Shown here piece after piece: positions 7,863 through 16,467 of a DNA stretch of 55,968 bases. Every line of letters starts with the position of its first letter. The first letter of the stretch is position 1. The translations under genes were made by a program, and so were the position numbers. The notes under the pieces were generated by a model. That model worked only from the letters and a program-made list of their open reading frames with translations. It had not been told where the DNA came from and searched no databases. The stretch lies in the IMG/VR virus record IMGVR_UViG_3300044815_000221, positions 1 to 55,968 of that record; one strand, written 5' to 3'. The DNA comes from a virus.

Positions 7863-8469
7863 ACGACTGCCGCCAGATCAAACTGGCGGCCCTCATATCT
7901 AAAATGTCAACCCCATCGAGTTTCTCAAAAACTTGAAGTTCCAGCGTCCCATCGAGGGAATACTTCCCATCTTCAGAGAGCAGCGTTTTAATCTGCTTGC
8001 CAATCAAAAAACATTCGCGCTTGAGTCCGGTCAGTTTCTCTTTTTCGGCTGCTATCAATTCCATTCCTGTAATTCTATTACCGAACTGGACTCGGTTGTA
8101 AACGATCCCATTATTCTCATAACCGACTGGTAGCTTGACTTCGCTCTCAGAGATGAATTGAGCCGTCCGGCCTTCTACTCCTTCAGCCAGAAAGTCGTTA
8201 TAGCCAGTCATCAAATCATCAATATCAATGACATCCAATTTAAGTAATGTGCTGAGAGGAACAGGAAGGGGCAACGTGCCAAAGGCCGTAATTGCCCCGC
8301 GCAAGACCATGAGTTTATGTTGTGTCGGAATCTCGCTCTGTTGGTCGGCGTCCATCTCAAAGAGTTCACGCCCACGCAGCCGTTTCCCAAATGAGACGTG
8401 CGTATGCCTGACACCCTTGCCGTCAGTGTGGCCGATCACAAGTTCGATTGTTTTTGATGTTGCGTCCAA
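7798..8469 (-). CDS. Tail assembly chaperone, G-type (Mu gp41 position, module 1)
   Basis: A 223-aa protein between tail tube and tape measure genes, where contractile and siphophage tails encode the G chaperone. Two internal half repeats (ELVIGHTDGKGVRHTHVSFG and KLPVGYENNGIVYNRVQFGN) each describe a small beta unit; the same duplicated pattern occurs in the copies at 21971-22663 and 30974-31639. The last about 25 residues follow the presumed frameshift site and have low-complexity character, as expected for a read-past tail. Confidence 0.8.
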   Translation of the reverse strand: MDATSKTIELVIGHTDGKGVRHTHVSFGKRLRGRELFEMDADQQSEIPTQHKLMVLRGAITAFGTLPLPVPLSTLLKLDVIDIDDLMTGYNDFLAEGVEGRTAQFISESEVKLPVGYENNGIVYNRVQFGNRITGMELIAAEKEKLTGLKRECFLIGKQIKTLLSEDGKYSLDGTLELQVFEKLDGVDILDMRAASLIWRQSFRAGRSTVSEGNGESRAGTGP

Positions 8470-8478
8470 CGCTTCTCC

Positions 8479-8910
8479 TTACAGCATGACCATATTTGCG
8501 GCACGCAGGCCGAAGGTGAACATGCTTGCCTCGTTGCTACTGGCGTTGTGCGTCTCCGGCTTGAACCTCGTCGGCACGCAATCCTGCAACTCGTATTCGT
8601 CCACAGGCGTTAGCCCCGACTCATCCATCACGATGAAGCGAACGGTGCGTCGCGTGACATCAGTACCCTGCACAAAATCTTGAATCCAAGCCATCAACTC
8701 GCGACCACTCTCATTAACAGCAGTCGCGTGCTTAAAGGTCAGTTCACCGATCTTGAAGTTACCGCGTAATAGACGTGGGTTCGCTTCGTTGCCGACGTGG
8801 AGTTCCGTGACTGTGTGCTCCATGTCAGGCATCGTTACCTCTGAAGCGATGAGCGACGTGACGCCATCAATCTCCAGAATGTATCTGCTTGCATTCGTGC
8901 CCTGCCCCAT
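8479..8910 (-). CDS. Tail tube protein (gp19/Hcp fold, Mu gpM position)
   Basis: A 143-aa protein of the expected length for an inner tube subunit, directly downstream of the sheath gene. Features include the N-terminal RYILEIDG strand, a central GNFKIGELTFKH motif and the pattern ELMAWIQDFVQGTDVTRRTV seen in T4 gp19-like tube proteins. Only one tube gene is present; the two cassettes do not duplicate it, so any alternative tape measure would have to work with this tube. Confidence 0.85.
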   Translation of the reverse strand: MGQGTNASRYILEIDGVTSLIASEVTMPDMEHTVTELHVGNEANPRLLRGNFKIGELTFKHATAVNESGRELMAWIQDFVQGTDVTRRTVRFIVMDESGLTPVDEYELQDCVPTRFKPETHNASSNEASMFTFGLRAANMVML

Positions 8911-8944
8911 AACTCAAATTCTCCTTAACGGTTGAAGAAACTTT

Positions 8945-10498
8945 TTACTGTTGAAGAACGCCCAAATCCTGAAACAAGGGCACGTTGTCAATGTTGACGA
9001 TGATCTGCTCCGCAGTCGGGCTGAGTTTCACACCCCATCCAACATGCACACGTCCGACCGCCAGTTCTTCAGGCGGATTGTTGTCAGCATCGGCTTTGAC
9101 GACGAACGCATCCTGCTCGCGCTTGCCGAACAGTGCGCCGTCGCGGTAGAAGCCACGCAGGAAGGCCGCGCCCGTCGAGCGGAGATCGCGGAAGAGTCTG
9201 CCGCCGCCATCAACCACTTGAAAGACAGCCCACGCATACGCGAGCTTCGCCGAGTAATAGAAAAGATTGAGCAGACGAATTTCGTGAATCATCTGCACCC
9301 GACGATCACTCGTCATCACCCGCGCGCCGTAAATCTTCACGCCTTCATTTGTGAAGGGCGCGATCACGTTCACATCCTTGCCGTTCAGGTACTCACGCGC
9401 GCCATCATCAACCTGCGTTGTGCCGTTGGGCGCGCGTTCGACATCGAGCGCGGACGGGATCACGACGTTCGCCGGAGCTTTGTGAGTCCCGATGGTGCTA
9501 TCCACCTCGGCGCACGCGCTCGCCGCAAATATGCTCGGCGGGTAATAAAGGGGAATGCCTGAGCCAGCCAGGTCGGACAGTTTCACCCAGGGCCAGTGAA
9601 CCGCACCGTGCCAAGTCCCATACAGCGCGCGGATCGCAACGACGGTAGCCTTGTCTGAGCCGAGCGGCGGATCAATAAATGCTGTGCGATGATAGGCTTC
9701 GGCGTGAGCGATCAGAGCGGCGTGCGTCGCCGAGTTGGTGATTCCAGGAATGAGGACTTGCCCTGTGCCCAAAGATTCATCTTTGAAGACTTGCAATCCC
9801 GTCCGCGCGCTTCCATTGTCAGTGCCAACGAAAGTCGCGGCAGTCATTCCGGCAAAATCGTCACTGCCAGCAGTGCCATTTATCATCGCCGCACCGATGA
9901 TTTGCTCCGGCATCAATCTGATAGTTTGACCAGCACCCCAAGCGACGACGAGAGTGACAAGGCGCGAACGACTGTTGACTAATTCAACATCCTCAGCGTT
10001 TGGATGACGGAAATTATCAAAGACCTCTTTGTAATTGTTGAGCGCCACTGAACGAAACGTCAGCTTGTACGTTCCGTTATTTGTTCCGGCCTCAACCGTC
10101 ACGCGCACATCAACGCTGCTGCTCGGATAGCGCGCTGTGAGATAGAGCGATGTTTGCCCGGCCGCTCCACCTGAACCCTGCCCAACGGAGAGCAACTGGC
10201 CGGTCGCAGCCGCAGCCGAGGAGCCGACTACACGACAAACAACCAACTGCTTTCCGCGAAACAGATTGAAGAAGACGTAAGCGAATTTGTCGAGATAGCT
10301 GTTGACATGGAAGTTGCCGAAGAGCCGGACATATTCAAGCCAACTCGTCACGACTGTTGGCGTGTTGACCGGCCCCCAGGGTGCATAGCCAACCGCAAAC
10401 GCGGTTGATGAAGGCTGGCGCTCGATGGGGCGCGCAACTTGCGATGTATTGACCAGAGCAGTCACGCCTGGCAGTGTTGTTTCAACTACAAGATTCAT
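8945..10498 (-). CDS. Contractile tail sheath protein (Mu gpL-like)
   Basis: A 517-aa sheath subunit. The N-terminus (TTLPGVTALVNTSQVARP, then FAVGYAPWGPVNTPTVVTSW and FGNF) is the standard sheath start. The C-terminal domain includes NVIAPFTNEGVKIYGARVM, YYSAKLAYAWAVFQVVDGGG and a final VGWGVKLSPTAEQIIVNID. It shows that the phage is a myovirus. It is the only sheath gene in the window and lies first in the main tail module. Confidence 0.93.
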   Translation of the reverse strand: MNLVVETTLPGVTALVNTSQVARPIERQPSSTAFAVGYAPWGPVNTPTVVTSWLEYVRLFGNFHVNSYLDKFAYVFFNLFRGKQLVVCRVVGSSAAAATGQLLSVGQGSGGAAGQTSLYLTARYPSSSVDVRVTVEAGTNNGTYKLTFRSVALNNYKEVFDNFRHPNAEDVELVNSRSRLVTLVVAWGAGQTIRLMPEQIIGAAMINGTAGSDDFAGMTAATFVGTDNGSARTGLQVFKDESLGTGQVLIPGITNSATHAALIAHAEAYHRTAFIDPPLGSDKATVVAIRALYGTWHGAVHWPWVKLSDLAGSGIPLYYPPSIFAASACAEVDSTIGTHKAPANVVIPSALDVERAPNGTTQVDDGAREYLNGKDVNVIAPFTNEGVKIYGARVMTSDRRVQMIHEIRLLNLFYYSAKLAYAWAVFQVVDGGGRLFRDLRSTGAAFLRGFYRDGALFGKREQDAFVVKADADNNPPEELAVGRVHVGWGVKLSPTAEQIIVNIDNVPLFQDLGVLQQ

Positions 10499-10508
10499 CA
10501 GTATCTCC

Positions 10509-10691
10509 TTATGCGGGCGGGTCGCTCAGTTGAACCATTTGGGCATCAACGTACCGCTCCTGATCGTCGTCGCTGATCTGCGATTCCTGGACATCGCGCA
10601 TTGAACCGCTCGTCCCTGCGGCTGCCAGAATCACTCCGTTATCGAGCACGACCGGCTGCCGAAGTTGGTTGTAAAGTCTTTTGAGTGCCAT
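10509..10691 (-). CDS. Small hypothetical protein ahead of the sheath gene
   Basis: A 60-aa acidic protein ending 10 bp before the sheath gene, in the slot where Mu encodes its small gp38. Beginning with ALKRLYNQLRQPVVLDNGVI, it shows no zinc site or membrane segment and no clear likeness to the usual gp38 family. Tight spacing and strand make it a credible late gene. Confidence 0.55.
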   Translation of the reverse strand: MALKRLYNQLRQPVVLDNGVILAAAGTSGSMRDVQESQISDDDQERYVDAQMVQLSDPPA

Positions 10692-10737
10692 TGATTTTTA
10701 CCTCTCAAAAAATTGTGCCTGTCATCTTCAGCGCACG

Positions 10738-10953
10738 TTAATTAACTTTGGGTTTCTCCGTCTTCACGGGCGTCGCAATAACCGGCTGCGGCTGCGCTGA
10801 AGTTTCGTTTGCTTCGGCTGCGGCGGTTTGCGCCGGTGTGTCTTTGACGCGCAGTGCGTTAGCAAGCTCTGGCGTCACTTCATGCTCGCCAGGCGAGTAG
10901 ATCGTGCCGTTATGTTTCACTTCACCTGCGAGCGTAATCTTTTCCATCTTCAT
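10738..10953 (-). CDS. Small hypothetical late protein (71 aa)
   Basis: Starts at the ATG preceded by AGGAGA; an upstream TTG is in frame but lies before that ribosome site. Residues 1-40 form a compact beta unit (KITLAGEVKHNGTIYSPGEH) resembling small phage proteins with a GxxYxPG turn; the rest is a low-complexity Ala/Pro/Thr tail. It overlaps nothing and lies between the gp37-like gene and the sheath region. Function unknown. Confidence 0.55.
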   Translation of the reverse strand: MKMEKITLAGEVKHNGTIYSPGEHEVTPELANALRVKDTPAQTAAAEANETSAQPQPVIATPVKTEKPKVN

Positions 10954-10969
10954 CACAATTCTCCTGCTT

Positions 10970-11611
10970 TCATTCAAACGTAACGCCTGGAAGATTCATT
11001 GCCGCCTTCGGTGCTTCACCGAGCGGCTCAACATCAACAATCAAACTCTGGACCGGCGTGCCTGGCAGTCGTCTGTCCGGCTCGACATACTTGAAATAAG
11101 TATTGAAGTGCTGCGCGTAAGCTGTTAGCTGCGGCATCCTGTCAATACTTCTGACACCCGCGAGCGTGAGCGGATCAAGTGTGAGCATGATCTGCTCTTC
11201 GCCGTCTGCCTTACGAAAGCGTCTGCCTGCGAGAAGCTCTCGCACGTCCGACAGCATCTCGTATGCGCCGACTGCGCCTGTGACCCCGCGACGCTGCGCC
11301 TGCTCGCCTCTCGCATCATTCGTGCAGACGATCACAGCAAATGTGCAATCGTGTTTGAAGATGCGTGGCTCTCCGAGTACTGGAGAGAACGCAGGCTGCA
11401 ATTCATCCTTACCGCCGACATAGCACACGAGCATTAACGGCATCTCCGGCGCGTTCTGGCTGATGAACTCATAGAGCAACTCGCTATCGAGTTCGCCACC
11501 GTAAGTTTCCAGAGTTTTCAAATAACCGTTCGTTCCATTTAGGAGCGGCGTCAGCAACGCGATCATGCCGTCTTCAATTCCACCGACGTAAAAAGAAAAG
11601 GGACGATTCAT
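10970..11611 (-). CDS. Mu gp37-like protein (DUF1834 type)
   Basis: A 213-aa protein in the position of Mu gp37. The family pattern is visible in VCYVGGKDELQP, a strand with FAVIVCTNDARGE and the GAYEMLSDVRELLAGRRF block. These proteins act in tail completion or head-tail joining of Mu-like phages. It follows the gpG-like gene by 6 bp. Confidence 0.7.
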   Translation of the reverse strand: MNRPFSFYVGGIEDGMIALLTPLLNGTNGYLKTLETYGGELDSELLYEFISQNAPEMPLMLVCYVGGKDELQPAFSPVLGEPRIFKHDCTFAVIVCTNDARGEQAQRRGVTGAVGAYEMLSDVRELLAGRRFRKADGEEQIMLTLDPLTLAGVRSIDRMPQLTAYAQHFNTYFKYVEPDRRLPGTPVQSLIVDVEPLGEAPKAAMNLPGVTFE

Positions 11612-11617
11612 CGTTGA

Positions 11618-12112
11618 TTACACAGCCGGATTAAAATGGAGATGTCTGCGAAACATATTCACGATCTCCTTAACGTCTTTATCCTGGAACAGCAGGAAAG
11701 GTCTCGCTGGAGTCCGCGCATGGCCGCGACCGACGCCGCCTGGATAACCGAATTGATGCCGCCGCGCATATTTCACGTTCGTTCCGATCTCAACACCGAC
11801 GCCGCCCCCGATGACTCTGAACTGAATCGAATTCTTGAGCCGCGCCGTGTCTATCAGAATCTGCGCGCTACCGCTTCCCCTGTTTGCCTTGCGCCGCCTT
11901 GAACCGCGCTTCGCTCGATTAGCAAGCGTGCTGACCTTAAGACCTTCCCACTTGTCAGGGCGTCCCTGTGCGCGGAAATTCTTTTCAACGCTGCCGAGCA
12001 TGTACGCGCCGACATTCGCCATCGCACGCTCCGTGCGTCGCATGTCCGTCTTGATTTCGTGGACACGCTTGAGAATGTTTTCCAGACCTTGAATGCCTTC
12101 GGCCATCTTCAA
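11618..12112 (-). CDS. Virion morphogenesis protein, Mu gpG/tail-completion family
   Basis: A 164-aa basic protein with the family layout: an N-terminal helix (LENILKRVHEIKTDMRRTERAM), AQGRPDKWEGL, a Lys/Arg-rich linker, ILIDTARLKNSI, then GTNVKYARRHQFG and RPFLLF. Proteins of this type join tail and head in P2 and Mu-like phages. It lies between gp36- and gp37-type genes, matching Mu order. Confidence 0.85.
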   Translation of the reverse strand: MKMAEGIQGLENILKRVHEIKTDMRRTERAMANVGAYMLGSVEKNFRAQGRPDKWEGLKVSTLANRAKRGSRRRKANRGSGSAQILIDTARLKNSIQFRVIGGGVGVEIGTNVKYARRHQFGYPGGVGRGHARTPARPFLLFQDKDVKEIVNMFRRHLHFNPAV

Positions 12113-12120
12113 ATATCAAT

Positions 12121-12564
12121 TCAATAAGTGTTCAATCTATCGTCTGTGAAGATCGGCTTGCTCGCGCCCTTCAACACTCGATCAGGAGTGCCAGGATTGA
12201 TGGCCGTCTCTTCCGTTGCCGGAATGTCGAGCGCAGCCTTGCCGCTCTGTAACGCTTCAAGAAACTTTATCGCCGCGTTATGCGTGTCGCGTCTCACCTC
12301 ATAAACACCGTCGTTCGTTGTGGCGCGACTTTTGTAGAGGTGATAAATCGCCAGGTCGAGACACGTTGCCCTAACCTTTTCAGTTACCGGAACGGGCAGC
12401 GTGTAGCGCGTGCGTGCGTATGAATCGAATGTGCCGATGGCATACGAGATGGCTTTGCCGACGCGCCCATGATCTATCTGTCCGCTCCGGTTGTTATCCG
12501 TTAGTTGAATGAGCTTGGCCTCGCCCAACTCTTCAACTAAATCTGTTTCAGTGATGTAGCTCAA
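12121..12564 (-). CDS. Mu gp36-like head-tail connector protein (DUF1320 type)
   Basis: Begins at a TTG (SYITETDLVEELG) five bases after the upstream stop; the longer open frame runs into the neighbouring gene and is unlikely. Family signs are an N-terminal helix followed by LTDNNRSGQIDHGRVGKAI and a Y-A-R-x-R-Y-T-L-P-V-P motif, then a helical core. Such proteins form a ring between portal and tail. Length 147 aa fits the family. Confidence 0.8.
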   Translation of the reverse strand: MSYITETDLVEELGEAKLIQLTDNNRSGQIDHGRVGKAISYAIGTFDSYARTRYTLPVPVTEKVRATCLDLAIYHLYKSRATTNDGVYEVRRDTHNAAIKFLEALQSGKAALDIPATEETAINPGTPDRVLKGASKPIFTDDRLNTY

Positions 12565-12568
12565 AAAT

Positions 12569-13093
12569 TTACTTTGCGCGACGCACGAGATTCCGTCGCT
12601 TACCAAGCAAGGCTAAGATTTCAGGGTCATCCGTAATCGTGCCTTTGCGAAGAAGATTGGGGCCGAGATTGTCCACCATCACTTCAACGTGAGTGGCCGG
12701 TTGCGCCAGTTCGCGCTGTTCACGCAAATGAGCCTCTTCCTCGACGCGCAGGCGTTCGGCTTCTTCCGCCTTGCGTTGTGCTTCCGCTCTCGCGTCGTCC
12801 TCTTCCAACTCGCGCTGCCGTCTTTCAATTTCTTCTGAAGCGAGCCGTTGGGACTCTGCATAACGCCGGTCGTCCTCTTCTTCCTCGACGCGCTTTCGTT
12901 CGGCTTCGTCTGCGTCTGCGAGCAACTGACGTTCTGCTTCTGTTGGGGCGAGTCCGGCCATCGCTTCACTCGCGGCATTTGCAGATTCCGCCGCAGCTTG
13001 AGCAGCAGGGATCGGTGTAGTTACCGCCGCCTGTGCCGCAGTCGGCTTTGGTTCTTTCTCAGTAGTCTTTCCCACAACTATTCTCCCAAACAT
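12569..13093 (-). CDS. Coiled-coil protein with Mu gp35-like C-terminus
   Basis: A 174-aa protein. Residues about 10-60 are Ala-rich, and 65-130 are a highly charged Glu/Arg coiled coil (EEAERLRVEEEAHLREQREL). The last 40 residues (VMVDNLGPNLLRKGTITDDP) resemble the short Mu gp35/FluMu-type domain. It sits between capsid and gp36-like genes, the gp35 position. The added coiled coil is unusual for the family. Confidence 0.6.
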   Translation of the reverse strand: MFGRIVVGKTTEKEPKPTAAQAAVTTPIPAAQAAAESANAASEAMAGLAPTEAERQLLADADEAERKRVEEEEDDRRYAESQRLASEEIERRQRELEEDDARAEAQRKAEEAERLRVEEEAHLREQRELAQPATHVEVMVDNLGPNLLRKGTITDDPEILALLGKRRNLVRRAK

Positions 13094-13141
13094 GATGAGT
13101 GATAGGTGAACTCGTCACCCATCACTCATCACCCATTACCT

Positions 13142-14206
13142 TTAATCGAGGACATTCATCTTCACAACGGAACGCGGATAGAGCAGGCGCGGGCCACCGT
13201 AGAAGCCGCCTGTCACCTCGATGCGTGGATTCTTTCCTGCACCCAAATCACTTGTTGAGACTTCAACCGCGCTGCGATTCGGCTGCCCGTTGACCTCGAC
13301 AATCGTGAACATGCCAGGCGCGGGCATTCCGCGTTCCTCGCGGTGCAGCGAAGCCGTCATCACGAGATCGCCGACAACCTGACCCGCAGGGCGTTTGCCG
13401 ATAACGATCACCTCGCCATCTTCAAGGAACGTCTGGAACTCGTCGTCGTCATCAATGTAGCCTTCGTCGTAAGCCTCGAAGGTCGGCAGCCCGCGTGCGC
13501 TCTGAATGCGATTCAGTTCATCAATGCTGAACGCCGTCGAGAGGAAGTTCTGAGAGCGGAAGCCCTGGATGTCGTTCTGGTTGGCATTTTCCAGCAGCAA
13601 GTTGAGCGTGAATTGATTGCAATACGCGATTGCGCCTTTGGCCGACGCGCCCGTCCCGCGAAAGAGCAGCTTCACTGCGTTCATATCGCGAAGCGGCTTT
13701 GCGTTCGCGCGATCATCCCAACCAGTGGTGACGTTGTAGATTTGGATCGGGAACGTCTCATCAACATTGACGCCGTTTTCGTGGACGTGGATTTCGCCAC
13801 GCAGAGCCTGCCAGCGCAAAAACTCGGCGCGGATGAAGTTCTTGTCTTCACGCACTCTGATTGTGCGTCCCATCAACTCGCTCAAATCAACGACGCCGCC
13901 GAGCGTCCCCAACTGGCGCGCCCGCAGCAATTCGTCTTCGCGAATGACATCCGTTTCTTTGAAATAAATCGGATCGTATTCACGAAGTTTCGAGCCGCGA
14001 CGACCGACGATCCTCGGCTCCGTGCCGAGTTGATGTGCGCCTGTCATGCCGCGTTCGTTATCGCGTTCATCCCACTGCACGCGCTGCGCGAACGAAGGCG
14101 TGAACGGCAAAATCTTTTCGCCGATGAACTTTTCATGCTCAACGAAATACTCCTGCGTGACTTGATCGAGCGAAACGTTGCTCGGAATTCTGTAAACGAT
14201 TGCCAT
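13142..14206 (-). CDS. Major capsid protein (HK97 fold, gpE-like family)
   Basis: A 354-aa protein with ATG preceded by AGGAG. It carries signs of the gpE-type capsid family: N-terminal VSLDQVTQEYFV and FIGEKILPF, ELMGRTIRVREDKNFIRAEF, and the C-terminal GGFYGGPRLLYPRSVVKM. In Mu the capsid is gpT; position after protease and decoration genes is the same. The long plus-strand frame opposite (13343-14254) is an antisense shadow. Confidence 0.85.
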   Translation of the reverse strand: MAIVYRIPSNVSLDQVTQEYFVEHEKFIGEKILPFTPSFAQRVQWDERDNERGMTGAHQLGTEPRIVGRRGSKLREYDPIYFKETDVIREDELLRARQLGTLGGVVDLSELMGRTIRVREDKNFIRAEFLRWQALRGEIHVHENGVNVDETFPIQIYNVTTGWDDRANAKPLRDMNAVKLLFRGTGASAKGAIAYCNQFTLNLLLENANQNDIQGFRSQNFLSTAFSIDELNRIQSARGLPTFEAYDEGYIDDDDEFQTFLEDGEVIVIGKRPAGQVVGDLVMTASLHREERGMPAPGMFTIVEVNGQPNRSAVEVSTSDLGAGKNPRIEVTGGFYGGPRLLYPRSVVKMNVLD

Positions 14207-14243
14207 CAATTTTCTCCTTTAGAACTTCAAGGCCGCCGAGGGC

Positions 14244-14795
14244 TTAGAACTTGAAGATGCCTCCGAGTGTGCTGACACCACCGAGTTCGGTTTTCGCCGA
14301 CGCATCGAGGCGGAGCAGTTTCGCTTCTTTCATCATGCCGCCGACGTACACCGCGACTCCGGTGTCGCCCACGCCGTCAGTCTCCTCATTCGAGATGCAC
14401 TGCGCGACCTGCGAACCGTCAGAGCCGAGCACCGCCGCGCCCGCCGCGCCCGCGACGGCAGCATTGCCCGTCAAGGTCACTGTGTTCGTGCCTGTGTTGA
14501 CAGATTGCACCGTGCCGATGGTTGTACCGGCTGCGTTCTTCAACACGTCGCCTGCCGCAAACACGGAAGCATCATCAACCGTGCCGGACGGGGAACCAGT
14601 GCCGAAGCCGCCACCAGTAGCGAGAGCGCGAGTGCGACGACGAATCTTGTCTGAAGCAGAGATCACGCCGCACACGCTGCCGCGCTTGACGATAAAACCT
14701 GCGGCGACTGTCGCGGCAACCAGCGTCGCCAGATCAGCGCGCACCGCTTCGAGCGCATCACGCTCTGCGTATGTTTCAACTATTCTGCTCGGCAT
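14244..14795 (-). CDS. Head decoration-type protein
   Basis: A 183-aa Ala/Gly/Thr-rich beta protein between protease and capsid genes, where Mu-like and lambdoid phages encode capsid decoration proteins. A repeated small-residue pattern (GTVQSVNTGTNTVTLTGN) suggests a beta-tulip or trimeric surface fold. It overlaps the protease stop by 1 bp. No enzymatic motif. Confidence 0.6.
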   Translation of the reverse strand: MPSRIVETYAERDALEAVRADLATLVAATVAAGFIVKRGSVCGVISASDKIRRRTRALATGGGFGTGSPSGTVDDASVFAAGDVLKNAAGTTIGTVQSVNTGTNTVTLTGNAAVAGAAGAAVLGSDGSQVAQCISNEETDGVGDTGVAVYVGGMMKEAKLLRLDASAKTELGGVSTLGGIFKF

Positions 14796-15859
14796 TACTT
14801 CGCACCTCCTTCGGTCTTCTTCACACCCGCACCGGCGCGCAAGCGTTCCATCTCGGTCGGGTCAGCCAACTCTTTGCCATCGCCTTCTGAATGAAGATTT
14901 GAGAACTGCTCGCCGAACTGAATCACGGGGCCGATGCCCGACAGGAAATCTTTGAACCATTTGTATTGCGTTGATTCGGTTTTGATTTCCTTCTTTTGGC
15001 CGCCCTCTTCAGAGAAGGTGACGACGGTGACTTTGCGATCCGGCGTCGCGGCCAACGACTCCATGAACTCAACGACGCCCATCTTGTAAAAGGCCGGTGG
15101 AAACTTTGACTTGCCGAGGCTCTCGCAGAACGACACGATCTCGCCGCGAGTGGTCAGACCGGTCTGCTGCTCAACCTTGCGCTGCAATTCTTCGTTGGCA
15201 GTTTCGAGCGTCTTGAACTGTTCAGAGAATTTTGCTTCGACTGCGGCCACTGCATCCTTCACATGCTTGTTAATGTCCGCCTCGCTGAAAGCTGCTTGCG
15301 TCCCACCATCTTTCTTGCCGAACATCTCGCTAAAGAACTCCTTGACCGATTCGGCGATGGTCTTCTTCATCTCTTTCTCATCCATACTTTCTCCTTCACT
15401 AAAAGTGATTGACTCGAAGGTGAGTGTTTCGCCTTCGTTGAAATGAATCTCGCGCAAGCCCTTGACGGCTGGCGGCTGTGCCCCCAGAAACCCGACGTGA
15501 CGTAAAGAAGGCGCGCGACCTCCAGGGGCGGTCTGCGCGTCCAGATAAAATGAAGCCGATCTTTTCTTGAATTTCCCCTCACTCACCATTTGCTCGAAGG
15601 CCGGATCAACCTGGCCGAATTGCACCTGAAGAACATCGCCCTCAACGCGCTGTGCATCCACCCAACCGAACGCGGGCGCGTCCGTCTGCGGGTGTCCGAT
15701 CACTGCCGGAGGTTCATGCTCCTGTGTGTTGAAGTTCGCGACGACCTGCGCGAGAAAATCGTGAGTGATCGTATGCTTCCGGCCTTTGTCATCCGTATGA
15801 ACGCCGGTGCGGAAGATGTCCACCCACTGACCGCCAAAAGCTTTTTTAGATTGCGTCAT
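14795..15859 (-). CDS. Prohead protease with C-terminal scaffold (Mu gpI-like)
   Basis: A 354-aa protein if started at MTQSKKAFGGQWVDIFRTG; a longer frame would run into RNA copy B. N-terminal protease features are EPPAVIGHPQTDAPAFGW, a separate KRSASFYL block and GFLGAQPPAVKGL. The C-terminal half is a charged helical scaffold (about residues 170-330). In Mu the same gene makes protease and scaffold from an internal start; the ATG in GESMDEKEMKK (with AAGGAGA upstream) could be such a start. Confidence 0.82.
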   Translation of the reverse strand: MTQSKKAFGGQWVDIFRTGVHTDDKGRKHTITHDFLAQVVANFNTQEHEPPAVIGHPQTDAPAFGWVDAQRVEGDVLQVQFGQVDPAFEQMVSEGKFKKRSASFYLDAQTAPGGRAPSLRHVGFLGAQPPAVKGLREIHFNEGETLTFESITFSEGESMDEKEMKKTIAESVKEFFSEMFGKKDGGTQAAFSEADINKHVKDAVAAVEAKFSEQFKTLETANEELQRKVEQQTGLTTRGEIVSFCESLGKSKFPPAFYKMGVVEFMESLAATPDRKVTVVTFSEEGGQKKEIKTESTQYKWFKDFLSGIGPVIQFGEQFSNLHSEGDGKELADPTEMERLRAGAGVKKTEGGAK

Positions 15860-15867
15860 ACAAAATG

Positions 15868-15945
15868 AAAGCAGCCCGCCAGTCCTTTTCAGACTGACGG
15901 GCTGCACATGAGCCTTATCTAATAATGTGACCCTGCGAAGGGCGC
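15868..15945 (-). ncRNA. Repeated structured leader RNA element, copy B (upstream of protease gene)
   Basis: Minus-strand reading: hairpin CCCT-tcgc-AGGG (15931-15942), 16-nt linker, GGCTCATGTGCAGCCCG, then a 12-bp stem with inner TCAGTC/GACTGG pairing and loop TGAAAAG (15871-15905). The tail GCTTTCATTTTG is less U-rich than in other copies. A six-codon frame M-C-S-P-S-V ends with its stop in the terminator loop. It ends only 12 nt before the protease ATG, which has no other obvious ribosome site. Confidence 0.6.
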
Positions 15946-15970
15946 TTAACTTAAAACTTACGAGAGCGAA

Positions 15971-16138
15971 TCAACGACCCGCGCTGCCAACCCACTTTAC
16001 TTTGAGGTTGCCGTCAAAACGAATAATCTCAACTGCGTTCCAGTTCCGGCAAGATTTGCATTTCCATCTAATGAGGCGAATCGGATCGCTCACTTCCATC
16101 TGTGGCCGGTTGCAATACTTGCAGCGTACCAACGACAT
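15971..16138 (-). CDS. Com-like zinc-finger RNA-binding protein
   Basis: About 55 aa from an ATG with AGGA six bases upstream. The sequence MSLVRCKYCNRPQ...IRWKCKSCRNWNAVEI has two CxxC knuckles, as in Mu Com, which binds a hairpin in mom mRNA and opens it for translation. No mom-like modification gene is recognisable nearby. It lies immediately upstream of RNA copy B, so that element, or its four relatives, is a plausible target; this is inference. Confidence 0.65.
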   Translation of the reverse strand: MSLVRCKYCNRPQMEVSDPIRLIRWKCKSCRNWNAVEIIRFDGNLKVKWVGSAGR

Positions 16139-16467
16139 TTCAATTCCTGAGACGTTCTGATCTGCGACTACATTAGACTTAATGGCTGCTTCTGGAAATG
16201 CCATATCTTGATTCCTAAAAACCGGCTCTCAAATACCTTCCAATGCCGCAAATATCATCCAATACAGCCCGACAGCAAAACCGTGTAGGGTAAGACGTAT
16301 TTTTCAATCGAAGGCTTACAGGCCATTTGTGGGCGACTTTGGTTCAAACGCCGGAGGTGACAGACGCAGGATCAGCTTGACTGATCTACATTGCAAGAGG
16401 CCGCTCTATCCTGCATCCGTTTTCAAGGAGACTCGACCATCGAAAATCAACATAAACTGAAAACAAT

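Noticed and set aside
13343-14254. 303-aa plus-strand ORF
   Set aside because: It lies entirely opposite the capsid gene, whose protein matches a known family; the plus-strand translation has no recognisable pattern. Antisense shadow, like several other long plus ORFs in the late region.
16310-16410. tRNA-like stretch (TTCAAA-type loop, GAGCGGCC) in the gap after the MuF C-half
   Set aside because: I could not fold acceptor, D, anticodon and T arms together; only a short GATCAG hairpin is sound.
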